From NCBI GenBank assembly GCA_946479835.1, contig CAMLHD010000018.1, forward strand, positions 1 through 15,235: a DNA stretch of 15,235 nucleotides, read 5' to 3'. Positions 14,667-15,235 of this stretch are shown piece by piece; the stretch's first letter is position 1; every line of letters starts with the position of its first letter. This DNA comes from an uncultured Candidatus Saccharibacteria bacterium (lineage in GTDB: Bacteria > Patescibacteria > Saccharimonadia > Saccharimonadales > JACDBH01). The position numbers and the translations under genes are program-made. Under the pieces are notes generated by a model. It saw only the letters and a list, made by a program, of their open reading frames with translations. It did not search any database and was not told where the DNA came from.

Positions 14667-15217
14667 AGCAAGGCCTTGACTGGCTTGAATGAACGCCGAT
14701 GCAGATCACTGACACCATGCAGCTTAAGCAGCTCCATGTGCCTCAGTGTTCCGTAGCCTACATGGGCAGCAAATTCATAGATGGCATAACTGGCTGGCAG
14801 ATCTGCCATGAATTTATCACGGGCAACCTTGGCTACTATACTGGCGGCACTGACCGCCGGAACGCTGCGGTCGGCTTTGATGATAGTTTTTACCCCGTCT
14901 ATCCCCGGCAGATAGTTGAAGTTGCCGTCGATGATAATTTCCCGACCCTTATGATCAAATTTTTCAATCGCGCGCTTCATGCCCAAAGAAACAGCTTTTG
15001 TCATCCCTAAATCATCGATTTCGGCGCTTGTGATCCACGCCAAAGAAACATCGGCGTTTGCCTCGATTTCAACGGCCAATAATTCACGCCTTTCCTTGCT
15101 GAGAAGCTTGGAGTCCTTGAGTCCGTTTATCGGGTTATTCAGGCGGACGGCCGCTACCACCAACGGGCCGGCCAGGCAGCCACGGCCGACTTCATCAATG
15201 CCTATTATCCCAGTCAT
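14663..15217 (-). CDS. rnhB: Ribonuclease HII
   Basis: Cleaves RNA in RNA-DNA hybrids and initiates removal of misincorporated ribonucleotides. 184 residues, at the short end for the family but complete. Catalytic residues are in place: Asp8-Glu9 in GIDEVGRG (6-13), Asp98 in IIIDGN, and Asp116 in KADRSVPAVSAASIVAKVARD (114-134); LKDSKLLS (33-40) and YGTLRHMELLKLHG (155-168) are also typical. The TGA stop overlaps the GTG of yraN, so the two are probably co-translated. There is no SD; an extended -10 box ends 6 nt before the ATG. Confidence 0.97.
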   Translation of the reverse strand: MTGIIGIDEVGRGCLAGPLVVAAVRLNNPINGLKDSKLLSKERRELLAVEIEANADVSLAWITSAEIDDLGMTKAVSLGMKRAIEKFDHKGREIIIDGNFNYLPGIDGVKTIIKADRSVPAVSAASIVAKVARDKFMADLPASYAIYEFAAHVGYGTLRHMELLKLHGVSDLHRRSFKPVKALL

Positions 15218-15223
15218 GAAGCT

Positions 15224-15231
15224 ATGGTATC
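15224..15231 (-). promoter_or_regulatory. Possible extended -10 box of rnhB
   Basis: The minus strand reads TGATACCAT, matching the TGn extension plus 4 of 6 -10 positions. Predicted start of transcription is 15217, the A of the ATG. The -35 region lies beyond the window. Confidence 0.35.
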
Positions 15232-15235
15232 AAAA

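Overview
This 15.2 kb window is a gene-dense, housekeeping-rich stretch of a bacterial chromosome with rather high GC. The best guess for its source is a Candidate Phyla Radiation (Patescibacteria) genome, probably Saccharibacteria (TM7). The reasons are the odd gene order (nusA with neither rimP nor infB beside it), the compact layout, the cysteine-rich envelope transpeptidase and several apparently leaderless promoters. This assignment is inference. The standard code fits: every gene reads through intact, and rnhB ends in TGA inside a GTGA overlap with the next start.

Layout from left to right: the 5' part of tyrS (minus, runs off the left edge); a 177 bp divergent intergenic region with an 11 bp inverted repeat; a large class A penicillin-binding protein (plus); radA (minus), whose stop abuts the PBP stop; a 187 bp gap holding a strikingly self-complementary element; two membrane-anchored proteins of unknown function (minus), one with an HELLH metallopeptidase-like motif; clpC (minus) behind a CIRCE operator; a 97-codon hypothetical gene; nusA (minus) with its own promoter and a terminator-like hairpin at the very start of its mRNA; a 253 bp divergent region that also encodes a possible 15-codon ORF ending in a terminator; an M1-family aminopeptidase (plus); and a convergent rnhB-yraN pair (minus) at the right edge.

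How the genes relate: the block from nusA to radA all lies on the minus strand and could be partly co-transcribed, with internal promoters before clpC (CIRCE, so presumably HrcA-controlled heat-shock expression) and before each of the two membrane-protein genes. ClpC (protein quality control), RadA (recombination and repair), RNase HII (ribonucleotide removal) and YraN (nuclease-like) form a maintenance set. PBP1 builds the cell wall, the aminopeptidase recycles peptides, and NusA and TyrRS are core gene-expression factors.

I see no transposase, integrase, CRISPR array, tRNA, rRNA or phage gene. The most interesting points are the three-way-junction RNA-like element before radA, the hairpin plus T-tract in the first ~31 nt of the nusA message, and the recurring -10 boxes placed 6-9 nt before start codons.
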